Assembly (NCBI RefSeq): GCF_041146395.1
Contig: NC_090996.1
Span: forward strand, 34,682,738 to 34,746,737
Reading direction: 5' to 3'
Source of the DNA: Eulemur rufifrons
Taxonomy: Eukaryota; Chordata; Mammalia; Primates; Lemuridae
Length of the DNA: 64,000 bases
Shown one piece after another: positions 1 through 12,789 of this stretch. How positions within the stretch are numbered: the stretch's first letter is position 1; every line of letters begins with the position of its first letter. Made by a program: the position numbers and the translations under genes. The notes under the pieces were generated by a model. The model was not told the origin of the DNA. It did not search any database and was given only the letters and a program-made list of their open reading frames with translations.

Positions 1-455
1 TGGCGGGAGGGCTGGGGACAGCTGGCTTTCATGGAGTGTAAGGGCGGCCAGGGTGGCACGGCCACAGCGGGCGGGGAGAGAGCTCCTGCGTGTCCACTAG
101 GGGCAGAGACCGTGTCTGTGGGGGCAGCAGCCTCAGGGCCACCCTGACCTCTGAGCTGACCTCTGACCTGGGCGCGTGGCAGCCTGTGCCCGGCGGCAGC
201 ACCGGGGACACCGGGCGGCGCTGACCCCTGAGCGTGTGGGGCAGTGTGTCTGCTGACACGCGGACAGTCGCCCGGCCCAGCGAGCTCCCGCTGATTTTCA
301 GCCGCAGGAAACGGAAGCAGAGGCACCGTCACGCCTGTGCCCTGCAGCCTGGCCTAGCTCAAATACGTGGAGTAGATTAATCCTAAAAATCCCTGTTGCT
401 AAGTCTCATTTCCGTTGCTGGAAGCATTTTCACGTTTATCCCAAACCAATAAAGG
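1..455. other. GC-rich unassigned flank outside the provirus
   Basis: No exon, repeat family or RNA gene is recognised here. The first 350 bases are GC-rich, the last 100 AT-rich. A plus-strand AATAAA lies at 449-454, just outside the LTR edge at 456. It could be the poly(A) signal of a plus-strand gene further left (in human, the next gene after KCTD5 is the convergent PRSS27), but no coding sequence supports that here. Confidence 0.4.
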
Positions 456-1051
456 TGTCCACGGAAAAAAAGCCAAACTCTGTAAAATAATTTCAAAGAG
501 ATTTACTCTGAGCCAAATTTGAGGACCATGACATGGAGCCACGCCCAAGAAGCCTTGAGCAAGTGGACTCGCTGTGGCTGGGTTACAGTTGGTTTTAGAC
601 ATTTCAGGGAGACAGGGCTTACAGGTAAAGTCATAAATCAATACGTGGGAGGCCTACATTGGTTTGGCCCGAAAAGGTGGGCCATCTCGAAGCTGGGGGC
701 TTACAGGTAATAGGTGGGTTTGAAGATCCTTTGGCTTGTAATTGGTTAATGACATGAAGCTTTGTCTAAAGGCTTGGAATGTTTCAACATACGAACCTGT
801 TTATCAGAGATGAGCCACCGGACATAGATTTGTTGTGTAAGTTGAGGACCTGCAGGTGTGTCTTGCGTACCCTTAGACCTGTTAATGGGTTACAAAGGAT
901 GTCCCCAAGAGGGGAGGGGGCCCTGATAATGCATGTCTGACCTCCCTCCTCCTGGCAGGCAATTTAGCTTTAGGATATTCCTTTGGCCACGAGGGGGTCC
1001 ATTCAGTCAGCCGGTGGTGGGGTGAGCCTTAAAATCTTATTTGAATTCACA
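456..1051 (-). repeat. 3' LTR of the endogenous retrovirus
   Basis: About 596 bases, starting TGTGAATTC at 1051 (minus strand) and ending GACA at 456. It aligns end to end with 7866-8820 once the Alu at 8195-8541 is removed. An AGTAAA-type variant poly(A) signal is seen in the minus sense within the R-like part (plus-strand TTTACT near 501-506). A CTCF-like core lies at 984-1000. Confidence 0.85.
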
Positions 1052-1065
1052 GTTCCCCCCTTGGG
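1052..1065 (-). other. Polypurine tract of the endogenous retrovirus
   Basis: On the minus strand the 14 bases directly before the 3' LTR read CCCAAGGGGGGAAC. A G-rich purine run abutting the TG of the LTR is the expected plus-strand primer site of a retrovirus. Its position confirms that the element is transcribed on the minus strand. Confidence 0.75.
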
Positions 1066-1974
1066 CCAAGGCATGTCAGAGGCAGCATCTATGGCCAAAC
1101 TCTTATTTTGTCCCATCTGTTGCCAGGGTGGTGTGTCCCATCCACTCCCTCGGTGGGATCCTCGTGGCCAAGAGGAATGAAGAGCCAAAGGGGGACCTAT
1201 AGCCAATTCAGCATTTTAGGGCAAACAGGACGGGAGGTGGACAGGCACTCATCGACACTTTAAAACCTTCTAGGTGATACAAGAGTAAAATCCAAAATGT
1301 GAAGGGCAAGGCTACAGAACTAATTTCCCTATAAGTGTTGAGCTACTATGTTCTTGGGAATAGTGGTAGACTTCTAGCAAATGTAAGGTAAGGAAATTTA
1401 GAAACTTATTGTGTCACAATATTATAGTCTCGTTAGTAGTTTATACTAAGGTGGCTGATAAATTACTCATTATATTTCCTTTTGTATAAATCCATAACTG
1501 AGAAAAATTATACTCAGGAAGTTCTAAGTCTATAGGAAGCAGGAGAAGATTTGACGATGTTCCCTGTATGGTTTTGACATACTAAATAAATCTACTGTCT
1601 GTCTTAGACTTTCAGTGGCCCTAATATATAAAAAGCTTAAGGTCAAAAGGCTGGATTTAGAATTTAAGTTCTGGAAAGGTTTTCAGATAGCAAAAGCTTA
1701 AAACATTTGTTCACAGACAATCACAAACCACTATAAAGTAAGGGTCATTTATTTAACCAAGAGATAGTCATCAAAAGATTCTACTAAAGGTGATAAAGTT
1801 ATATGGGTGTAAGTCTTAACCCTTTTAAACTTTAGTTTTTCTAGTTAGTCAAAACCTAATAAAGAGAGCACAGGGATTATCTGATAAAGCACAAAATCTT
1901 TGTTTCTCTTAGGTCAATTACCAAAATTCAAGAGAAACCTTTTGTAGTGCGTTATTTTTTTAAATTAAAAAGGA

Positions 1975-2316
1975 GGCCGGGCGCGGTGGCTCACGCCTGT
2001 AATCCTAGCACTCTGGGAGGCCGAGGTGGGCGGATTGTTTGAGCTCAGGAGTTCAAGACCAGCCTGAGCAAGAGCGAGACCCCATCTCTACTAAACATAG
2101 AAAGAAATTATATGGACAGCTAAAAATATATATAGAAAAAATTAGCCGGGCATGGTGGTGCATGCCTGTAGTCCCAGCTACTCGGGAGGCTGAGGCAGGG
2201 GGATCCCTTGAGCTCAGGAGTTTGAGGTTGCTGTGAGCTAGGCTGACGCCACGGCACTCACTCTAGCCTGGGCAACAGAGTGAGACTCTGTCTCAAAAAA
2301 AAAAAAAAAAAAAAAA
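1975..2316 (+). mobile_element. Alu, strepsirrhine type, in provirus interior
   Basis: Full-length dimeric Alu starting GGCCGGGCGCGGTGG and ending in a poly(A) tail. The middle linker holds the extended TTATATGGACAGCTAAAA segment and the right arm ends with the GCTGACGCCACGGCACTC form. It lies inside the provirus, so it inserted later than the virus. Confidence 0.92.
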
Positions 2317-3240
2317 GGAAACATGTTACAGAATCAAAATGAGCACATCATGTCACTTCCTTAAGAGTAAATTGATATTAACAGAAATCTTTGTTTTAGC
2401 CAAAATTCCTTAATAAATTCCCTTTTATAAACTGTATTCCAACCTGCACGTACCATACACTTATCTACAAAACATGCCTAAAAACTTCGTTTTGTCCTAA
2501 CATTCCCTTTTCCTAAATAACCAGTTACTTTAGGACAAAAAATCCCATGCAAGAGCCTTTCTTTACATTATTCTTTCTCTTTAACTTTTCTTACTAAAAA
2601 TTTTATTTCTATATTCATTGCGTTTTTACATCTTTCTCTTACTCACAAGTGGAATCTTGCTTTTATTTTCTTTCTAAATTTATTTTGATTCAGCCTTTAA
2701 ATAACCTCTGAATTAAACAAAGTTATATATATTTTAATAAGAACACATTCTGTTTCTTTTATAGTTTTTCTTATTAAAAACATCTTATTCTTTGGTACAC
2801 CTTATATATACAATTACTGCATTGTGTAGAATTCTTATTTTTAGTAACTTTAAATTTTAGTGAAAGCTAAAAAGCAGGAAGTCATGAATTGCTCATCATA
2901 AGACATTTGTCGTCATGAAGCAAGGTTGCAGGTTACTATGAAATTATAGCCAAACTGATAATTCAAATATATATATATATTTTTTTTAAATGTGAGAGTC
3001 CTGTTCTTTGAGAGAGAGGAGACTCAGTTTCTCAAACAAGTCTAAGACCTCATAGACTGAAGTAGAGTAAGGAGGCTGAATCTGTATTTTTCTTTCCTTC
3101 CCTTTCTTTTTGCAGTTTATTAAAAGGTGAATAAAAATTTTTTGTTATTTATTTCTATTAATGTCATAGGAAAATCTAGTTCAAAGGAGAAAACCAAATT
3201 TCATTGTATTAGTGTAATGATAAAGTTAATTTTAATAAAC

Positions 3241-3562
3241 TTTTTTTTTTTTTTTTGAGACAGAGTCTCACTCTGTTGCCCAGGCTAGAGTGAGTGCCGT
3301 GGCGTCAGCCTAGCTCACAGCAACCTCAAACTCCTGAGCTCAGGCGATCCTCCTGTCTCAGCCTCCCGAGTAGCTGGGACTACAGGCATGCACCACCATG
3401 CCCGGCTAATTTTTTCTATATATATTTTTTAGCTGTCCATATAATTTCTTTCTATTTAGTAGAGATGGGGTCTCGCTCTTGCTCAGGCTGGTCTCGAACT
3501 CCTGAGCTCAAACGATCCGCCCACCTCGGCCTCCCAGAGTGCTAGGATTACAGGCGTGAGCC
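3241..3562 (-). mobile_element. Alu, strepsirrhine type, 5'-truncated, in provirus interior
   Basis: A poly(T) start at 3241 and minus-oriented Alu sequence end at 3562, lacking about the first 20 bases of the element. The flanks TTAATAAAC at 3232-3240 and TTAATAAACT at 3563-3572 form a target-site duplication, so the truncation happened at insertion. Confidence 0.92.
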
Positions 3563-6337
3563 TTAATAAACTCTTAATAAACAAATCCATCTAATTTTAA
3601 CCAATTTGACTGTAAGTTAAGACTTTTATAACCTTTAACTTTTATATCCACTTAATTTTTAATGATCAGTTACATATTCAATGTTGAAGTAGTTTCAAAA
3701 ACCAATAAATTAGACAAAATTATCTTTTAACAAACTAATACTTATGTCTTATAACATGTTTATTAAAAATTTTTGTATAGAATTGTTTCCCTTTCATCTA
3801 GAAGTTTTAATAACAGATACTAATCATAATGCCAACTCTTAGAAAAACTTAGGAAGTTAAAGTAACTTTGAACTGGTAGTCACCAATTTTATTAGCCTTC
3901 CTAAATATAAAAATAAGATAACAAGGTTTAAGCTTAAACTTATATTTAAGAACTAATGTTCTAGTATTTCACCTTTAATGACCCAGACATCTTATGATTA
4001 TCTTTAACTTAAAATAATGACTTTAAGATTTTAAATTATATGAAAATTTCATTTGTATTTATTTTATTTATATTTACCTAATTTATTTTATTTATTTATC
4101 TTAGCGGTTCACTTAGATTCCAGGTATTAGTTTAAGTTACTTTTCTGTTAACCATTTTTATACCTTGTAAATTAGATGTGTAACACAGAACAGGGATTAA
4201 AATATAGTTTCAGTTATTGGTTTTTTAATTTTAAACTCATAAATCTTACCAAGAAAAGCAAATGAAGTATTTCAATAAGACTTATTAAACAAATATAACA
4301 TCACTTTTAAATTTTATAAACATAGTAGGCATTTTAGAATATCCTGTTTAAAGGTATTAGTTCATTAGATCCTTCCAAAACATCACATCCCAAAACAAAA
4401 TTCATTGACATCATAGGGATCAAAGTGTCTCTGGCCCCCAAAGTTTGGGAGCAAAGGGCACTGTTCCCATAAAGACTTGCAGAAAATTTACTGACATGAA
4501 GATTAATAGGAGAAAGAATTAAAACTTACACATGGACGCCTTCAGAATGAACATTCAAAGATGCAGGGGAAATTGTCCATTTTTTATGTTTAAAGTATGG
4601 ATAGTCCAGTAGACATGATTGGACAAAAATGGACAGTGTCAGCTGATTCTAACAGGCTGAGTGGCAGAACCAGCAAGGCTTTTAAGTGTAGATTCTGCCT
4701 GGCCTCTCTGAGTGTGCCTTCCTCCCTTCTGGGTGCAGCGCAAGGCCCTTTCTGGCACGGGGTTTTACAGTAAAACAAAGTAAAAGCAAAGTAGGTTAGA
4801 TAATTACATTATGGCCATTTTACATAGAATAATTATAGGTTTTATGGCTAGCTTTCAGAAAAAAGGGGTTCTGGCCTTTACGACCTGCCTTGGGTTGAGG
4901 GATTCTGGTTTTTATGGCTGGCTTCGCGGAAGAATTAGTACAAGAGGCAGGCAGACAAGGCAAGGTCAGAACATTTTGGCTTCTGAAGCCTTCATTTTAA
5001 GTTACTTTTCTGAATCCCATCAGCATAAGATCACCTGACTGCAGACTGAGGAAACAAACAAAACGTCAGCACCATCCTTAGGACCTTAAACAATGATACA
5101 AAGTGGTAACATGCTTTCTACATGAGGATCAAGATTAAGCTGTTTTAAAAACAATCCACATAGTCTCAAAACATTTTTTTGGGGGGTGCAAACTTGAGTA
5201 CATTCAATATTTATAAAGAGTAAGACTGTTCTGAGATTCTCTTGGATTTCAACCATCATTCACTTTTTATCTTAAAATAAATAACTACACAAAAATTAAT
5301 AGGGAAATTAGAAACTTTTTCCCTAGGCACCAACTTTGTTACGGCCACATAATATACACATAACCGGCTCGCTTGTAAAGAGTGGGACAGAAACGGACAA
5401 GACCAAGGGGAAAACTGAAGCTTTCAGTTTAAGCTCTTCTAACCATAACTTCTAGGACAGCTTAGAATCCCTAACAGTGCTGTTAATATTAGATGATAGT
5501 GAGTTGGAAACACCTTCCGTGTACCTCCCTACAGACAGTGAATCATTGGAAGTAAACTATATCTGCAGTTAGGGTTAAAAGACCAAAACCAAAATATTTT
5601 CATAAACCTTTTACCATAAGTTTTTGTTTTTGTTTTTTTTTTTGTGCTCTACTGGGTGTTTTATTTATTCTAATTTGCTGACACTTAGGTACATTTGCAT
5701 TTTTACCTTAAAGTTAAACACATAGGCGTTTTTGTTGGTAACTCAGATTTAGTGATTATCGTTAGACCAAATATTAAATTTACTTATCAAAAATCACACA
5801 TTATTTTGTTTTTACCTGAGTTTATATTTTTTTAACCTTTATGTCAAATCTTGACACCTCAAGAACATAAAAATGTCCAGTAAAACCCAGGCAAAAACAA
5901 ATACATACTGACAATTTGAAAGTATTTTTACTATTACTTTACTATTACTTTACACCTTTTTATTTTTTAATAATAACCCAGCTTATGTACCAAAGATTAC
6001 TAAATTCACGTGCACCATTTGGATTTATGAGTGCTCTTACTTTTAAGCCAGTCCGGAACCACGTAAGCACAAACATGTAATACATGGACAGACACAAAAC
6101 CTACCTAAGCACACACACTCTCTCACGCATACACACACACAAAGTTCTAATAGATTTTACCCTAGGACTCTACCCATGAGATGGTAACACAAACTCACCA
6201 GTCTGTAAAAGACAGCTGGATCCACATTTCCTCTGATGAAACTGGAACTTATTCACACGGCAAAGTTTAGTTGCCCTGGTAGGCAGCCTAATTAGGCCTG
6301 TGGATCAAAGTTTGGGGTAAAGCAGTTTCCATGGCAG

Positions 6338-6340
<3 letters not shown>

Positions 6341-6368
<28 letters not shown>

Positions 6369-6680
6369 GAGTCAGAGTCTTGCTCTGTTGCCCCGGCTAG
6401 AGTACTGTGGCGTCAGCCCAGCTCACAGCAACCTCAGACTCCTGGGCTCAAGAGATCCTCCTGCCTCAGCCTCCCAGGTAGCTGGGACTACAGGCATGCA
6501 CCACCATGCTCGGCTAATTTTTCTATATATATTTTTTAGCTGTCCATATAATTTCTATTTTTAGTAGAGGTGGGGTCTCGCTCTTGCTCAGGCTGGTCTT
6601 CAACTCCTGAGCTCAAACAATCCTCCCGCCTCGGCCTCCCAGAGTGCTAGGATTACAGGCGTGAGCCACTGCGCCTGGCC
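6341..6680 (-). mobile_element. Alu, strepsirrhine type, in provirus interior
   Basis: Minus-oriented full-length Alu with a T-rich tail interrupted by one C. It is flanked by the 8-base duplication GGCAGTTT at 6333-6340 and 6681-6688. Confidence 0.92.
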
Positions 6681-6990
6681 GGCAGTTTGATTTTTTAAAA
6701 AACCTTTACCGTTTTGTTTTGTTTTGTTTTTTCTTCAGTTCAAAATGAGTTTTAATGTTTGCATTTTAGCTAGAACTGGCTGCAGCATCTCCAGGTAGCC
6801 TTTCAATTGTAAATACTGTAAACAATGAGTTACCTTAACATCAATAGAAAAAGTTAGCAGGTTTTAGAGTAGTCAGAAAAGAAGAGAGAGAGCTAAAGCT
6901 TGAGACATTTTAACTCTAGAGGTAGGTCAACCATTTGTGCTCTGAATTTTCCTTGATGTAATTTGCCCTTTGGTAAAAACTTCTGCACAA

Positions 6991-7146
6991 GAATTAGCTA
7001 TAACCAGCTGGGGCCCTAGAAAAACTGGCGTGTCTTGGAATCTTTTCATTTACAAAAATACTTGCAAGTAGATGTACCACCACCAACTGGGGTGCCCAAC
7101 AGAGGTCATTCTCCCTGTCTTTCCTTAATTTTAAAGGATTTCCCAT
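6991..7146 (-). pseudogene. Possible remnant of a retroviral gag start
   Basis: About 700 bases into the internal region (minus strand) an ATG at 7146 begins with Met-Gly-Asn, the type of N-myristoylation start seen in many gag proteins. The frame stays open for 51 codons and then hits TAA. The spacing from the primer-binding site fits a gag start, but no matrix, capsid or nucleocapsid motif is readable, so this is only a suggestion. Confidence 0.25.
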
Positions 7147-7840
7147 TTTTCTCTAAAAAGAGCAACTGAACTGTAATACAGGGTTGGGTGTCGTGGATCA
7201 GAGTGTGCTGATTGTGGGTGGGGCTCCTCAGTGGCTCCCTGCTGAGTAGGTCCCTCCCTCTTACGTGCCTCGGTTTCTCTCTTGGAGGTCCAGTACCTCC
7301 GAGAAGGCTCAAAACACCGAGTGATCAGCTCTTGTATGCGTTTCCTGGAGGAGCCTTCTTTTAATTAATTTGTTGGGGGGTTCCCTATAGGGCCACCCAC
7401 CCACGCCTCGGGGAATCACCCCAGGCAACTGCCACTCAGGACCCCGGTCACCGAGGGCCAAGGCTGGGAGGAGTGAGATGCCCCTTCTCTTCGGAGCTGA
7501 GGAACTCAGTCTCTCATTTACCTACAAAGAAGATAGTTCAGTTTCCTCTTTCAAAAATGCACAGAAAAGCCAATTGAGATTAATTTTAGGATAAAAATAC
7601 AATGGAGAAGACCCTTTAGGAGGCACCTCCAAATCTAAGTTACGATCCCAAACAACAATTCCTATGAAAAGAACCAGCTCAGAGTAAACCAAGACCATCA
7701 ACCAAAAACGGGAGGTCCAGAGCTCAGGAGGACTTGCCAGTTCCGCCCAAGGAGAAGCTCGGAGTCAGAGGGCCCACGAGGGCCATGCCAGTACCTGGTG
7801 CTGAGTTTGGGCTGCTCCTTGGGTGGCCCTGAGTCTTCTT

Positions 7841-7861
7841 GAGCCCCACGTTGGGTGACCA
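7841..7861 (-). other. Primer-binding-site-like sequence (tRNA-Lys type)
   Basis: Starting four bases inside the 5' LTR on the minus strand is TGG followed by CACCCAACGTGGGGCTC. The stretch CCCAACGTGGGGCTC equals the complement of the 3' end of mammalian tRNA-Lys1,2, while the few bases after TGG differ from it. I read it as a diverged Lys-type primer site; the tRNA assignment is an inference. Confidence 0.6.
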
Positions 7862-7865
7862 ATCT

Positions 7866-8820
<955 letters not shown>

Positions 8821-11800
8821 AAGCTCATAACCTCATGGTGTGGGTTTTGTTTTCAGGCTGCTGGAGACACCTAGATGCAGGTCAGCAGCGGGGACACCTG
8901 GGGCCAGGAAGTCTGGTTGTCACGGCAACCGAGCACTAGCAAGCACCACGAGGGGGGATGGAGGGTCGCCGGGGCGCCTGGGTTACAGAGGTCACTTCCT
9001 GGTTCTCTGCAGAGCCCTAGGACGTCCCTGAAATACACGTTCCCGGTTTGCTAAGCGCTTCACGACTGGGAGCGTGCAGCCCGTGCTAACTGTGTGTAAA
9101 GCGTGAGGCCTTGAACCAGCTCTGTCAGAACGTCCGCTTGCTAGGACACGCGCTCCGGGTGCGACCTGCTGTCTGGTGTGAGTCCCACGGCCGAGGCCGG
9201 ACGCCGACCGGGGCTTCTCCGCGGTCAGGCTGTGGCCCGAGCTTCCCGTCCGCCCAGCAGCAGATCCCCAAAACGCGCACGAAATGCCGTCCTGACGGGA
9301 ACGTGACCCGGAGGCCGGGTGACGCTGTGACGGGGTCGTGGCCGGAGGGACCCGACCGGCTCAGGCCAGGTCTGAGGCTCCTGTGCAGAGCCCGGCCCAG
9401 GGAGGCCCGGCCAGCACCCCGGGCACCCCCAGGACGGCTGGGGGTGAGGAACACTAGTGGCACGGTGCCGGGGACCGTGCTGTCTTGTCATCGCCGGGGG
9501 CCGGAGGGGTCGGCAGGCCTGGGCGAGACCCCCACGTGCGGTGCCTGCTAACGAGGCTGGGTGCCGGCTGTGCGGGGCAGTGCGAGACGGTGACGACTGG
9601 CGTGTGTGCGGGACGGGCTCTGTGCGCGGCTCCAGCTGGCTGAGTTAGAAGCCACAACGCGTGTGCTCCGGCCTGATTCCGTGGAGTCGCCTCCGTGTGC
9701 CAGGACTAAGACAGGGCCACACGAGACCTTAGCTCTGCGTAAAGAACACGAGGCCCCCTCGCTGGTTCGGGTGCCCGTTCCCTCCCTCGGCAAACGAGCC
9801 CCGAGTCGCCGGGTGCGGATCAGGCCTCCTGGTGGCCAATCTTCTGGCTCCTCCGTGGTGGAGGCCTCCGTCCCTCTCTGGTTCCCATAAGCAGAGGAGG
9901 ACACGGCCGTGTGGCCGCGCTGGTTTTGCCGGGGAGCAGGTGCCTCCAAGCTCAGCCCTCGAGCGGGGGCAGCCCCGGGCCGTCCTGACGATGAGGGGGG
10001 CTCTCTGCCCCCCCAGGCAGTCTCCGAGTGCCGGGCACCCCCCCTCTGTCCTGTGGGGTCCCTCCTGGGTGTCCCTCCCTGGCTGTACCCGCCCAGCCTG
10101 CATGTCCCCAGGCCGCGCCCCTCAGGTCTGCAGCTCTGGCTCCTTGGAGCCTGGGTCCTAGGGCCTTTCTTCCCTTGGCTGGTTGTAAATAGGTGCCGAG
10201 GTGGGAAGGCAGTGCCTGGGGCCCTGTGAGCCTCGGGAGGTCGGAGGTCAGACGATGCCCCTTCCTGGGCCGGCACAAGGGGTTCTCAGCCATTGGTTTG
10301 GGGGTGAGAACCGTGTGGCCCTCTGGCTCCGTGTCCTCGTATCATTAGTGATTTGCACACACACAGCCAGCCTCGGCCACAGGGCAGGAATCAATATCCA
10401 CCGAGCAAGCACCTGCTGGGCTCTGGCCCTGGGGACACAGTTGCGAACAAAACATAAGGAATCCCCGCAGGGCGCCACTTGGCCACGGTGTCTGTGCCCT
10501 GAGGACACTTCCATGGGGGAGGCAGGTGCACCAAAGCCAGGCAGAGGGTGTGGGGCAGGGCGTGGTGCCCTGAGGGCAGCCCCAGGGGTGAGCTCCCGGC
10601 TGAGGCAGGGGAGGTCATCTCTGGAGGGAGGCCTCCCACCGCCCACCCCGCATCTCTGTGGTGAGGCCTGGACGAAGGCTAGCTCCTGGGTGACACCAGG
10701 CTGGCTCCTGGGTGACACCGGGCAGGGACCAGGCTCCCAGAACACAGGCCCCCCGCCCCACGTCGCCAGCCCTCCCCCAGACCCAGCAAGCATCACAGCT
10801 GCCTGCAGAACACTGTCCGCAGCGACCAGGGTTTAAAAGGGAAAACAGGTCTATTTCATGCGATTTCCAGTTCATACTAAGCTTAGTGTTGGAAGCAGGA
10901 TGTTAGCAAGAGACATGTCCCAGGTTTCCTCACAGGTTCCCTCTCCCACCCTGGGCGGGGGCGCAGCTCAAATGCAACTTCCACGCTGCCACCAAACAGA
11001 GCCATTTGCCAGGTGGGCGGCACAGCAGGGCCCCTTCCAGCTGCAGGCAGAACTCAAGGGACAGGCTGGCAGGGGCTGGGCACAGAAGGCAGGCGGAGAG
11101 GGCTGGAGCCAGCACCCTGGGCTCAGTCCGGCGGGGTCACAGTGAAAGGCCACCTCGGCCAGCCGCAGCAGCCTGCAGGTGAGGCAGGTGCCGGGGCCAG
11201 ACACCCCTTCAGGGGCTGCAACCAGCAGCCCACATGTGAGTGTCACACGCGCCCACACACCGCCCCCCACACACATGCACACCCATCACGATCGGCCTGG
11301 GAGCCTGAGGAAGGAAAACCGCCCCGCCAGGAGCCCTGCTGGCCTCAGACCCGGGTGAGGGGTCAGCACAGGCAGGCCCTGCCCTGAGCCAAGCCCCAGA
11401 CACGGGGGCATCGGTGTAGGGTGGGTGCTCGGAGGGCAAAGTGCCCCCCCCACCCAGCACTGAGGTGGATCGGCCAGTGGCAGGGAGGGAGGGAGGCCCC
11501 AAAGCCAGAGCCCCCACCCCCACCCCGCAGGTTGCGGTTGGCACGGCCATCTGCAGGGTCAGGCACCAGCCAGCCATGGCCACCAGCTCTGGAGGATGGA
11601 AGATGGAGACCCCTGGACACCAATAAATTCAGGGAAGGGGAGGGGAGGAGAGGGGAGAGGTGCCAAGGAGGGGTGCCTGCCCCCTGCAGTGCCCTGGAAG
11701 GTTCCAGGTATGGGCTCTGCAGAAAGCCCCGTGGCTGGGCAACTGCATGGGGAAGATGCATGCTCTGAGCCCTGCCTCCCTCCCCTGCCCTCCCCGCTCT

Positions 11801-12449
11801 GGCTTCCGGGAGCCACAGGGCTGGTGGCCTGACACTGCCTCGAGATCTGCCTCCCCAGCGCCCCTGCCCCCATGGAGGGCACGCTGCCCCGGGCTCCCCC
11901 ACCCAGCAGACCCAGGGCCCCGAGGGTGCTCGGCCTGGCCCAGGACGCAAACTGGACAGCCAGCCTTTGCTTGGATGGGAGACGGGGTCCAGCTTTGGGG
12001 ACACCTGCCATGCTCAGGCCTCTTCCAAGTGCCCACGGTTGCCTGGCCAAGGGACCGCAAGGCATGTCCAGGTTCCAGAGCACTGGAAGACCCCTTGGCT
12101 GCACACTGAGCACCTGGACGCCCCTCGGCCCCGCTGTAGGCAGCTCCCACTCCATCCAGGAGGGCAGGACAGTCCTCAGCAGGGCCTGGGGTCGGGACGG
12201 GCCCATCAGCTGGCTGGGCCGGCCACACGCCCGGAAATAGGACAAGGCCGGGAGAGACTCCAGCATCTGGGGTGGAGGAATTCTTGGCCGATGTCAGGCA
12301 GCCAGAGCCCCCAGGGGACACCGGGAGCAGGAACTTCTCTCCAAAAGCAGGGACCCAGCCGCTGAGCTCAGCACCCTGTGCCTCTGCCCGGGAGGAGGGA
12401 CACGAGCAGTGGACATGAACTCCGTGAGGTAGCAGCACTTTCAGAAAAC
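8821..12449. other. GC-rich intergenic stretch, no recognised gene
   Basis: Between the provirus and the FRAM repeat I recognise no exon, RNA gene or mobile element. The part at about 9040-9850 is rich in CG dinucleotides and could be a CpG island. Overlapping open frames on both strands are long because stop codons are rare in such sequence; none resembles a known protein. The expected convergent neighbour PRSS27 (a trypsin-like protease) is not visible. Confidence 0.5.
8916..8929. promoter_or_regulatory. X-box (RFX-type) palindrome-like site
   Basis: GTTGTCACGGCAAC is a near-perfect inverted repeat that differs at two positions from the classical RFX X-box GTTGCCATGGCAAC. It stands at the left edge of a CpG-rich stretch. 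Activity is unproven. Confidence 0.35.
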
Positions 12450-12460
12450 GTCACTTGCGT

Positions 12461-12558
12461 CTCAGCTACTTGAGGCTAAGACAAGAGAGGATCTCTTGAG
12501 GCCAGGAGTTGGAGTCCAGCCTTGGCAACATCACGAGACCTCGTCTCCTAAAGAGAGA
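12461..12558 (+). mobile_element. FRAM-like 7SL-derived monomer
   Basis: About 100 bases match the Alu/7SL right-monomer core (cagctacttgaggct, ctcttgaggccaggagtt). They are flanked by 11-base duplications differing at one base: GTCACTTGCGT (12450-12460) and GTCACTTGTGT (12559-12569). It is an old free monomer. Confidence 0.7.
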
Positions 12559-12789
12559 GTCACTTGTGTATGGGCTCCTGTCCCCTGGAAAGGGAGCATG
12601 ATGTCAGCACGAGGTGGCAAGGTGTCCAGCTCTCATCCCCCAGCCCTGGCCCCAGCCTCCCCCGCAGGGACAGAAGCGCGGACGGCGGCTCCAGCCCAGT
12701 CTCTGCCCGGGGAGGCCGAGCCCCGGCCGGCAGCCTGGGCGGCGTTTCCCCTCCCAAGCGTTCTGAGACACCAACAGTCGCGATGCTCA

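Noticed and set aside
449..454. Plus-strand AATAAA at the provirus edge as a gene end
   Set aside because: No upstream exon or transcript evidence in the 450 bases available.
3294..3545. Open frames inside Alu elements (also at 2039, 24127, 30409, 33392 and 43580)
   Set aside because: These are typical Alu-derived frames without coding function.
9548..10276. 242-codon open frame on the minus strand in the CpG-rich stretch
   Set aside because: Similar-length frames exist on the opposite strand, and the composition is biased; no family match.
11629..12438. 269-codon open frame on the minus strand
   Set aside because: GC-rich, low-stop sequence with overlapping frames on both strands, no domain or start context; lies beyond the KCTD5 poly(A) site.
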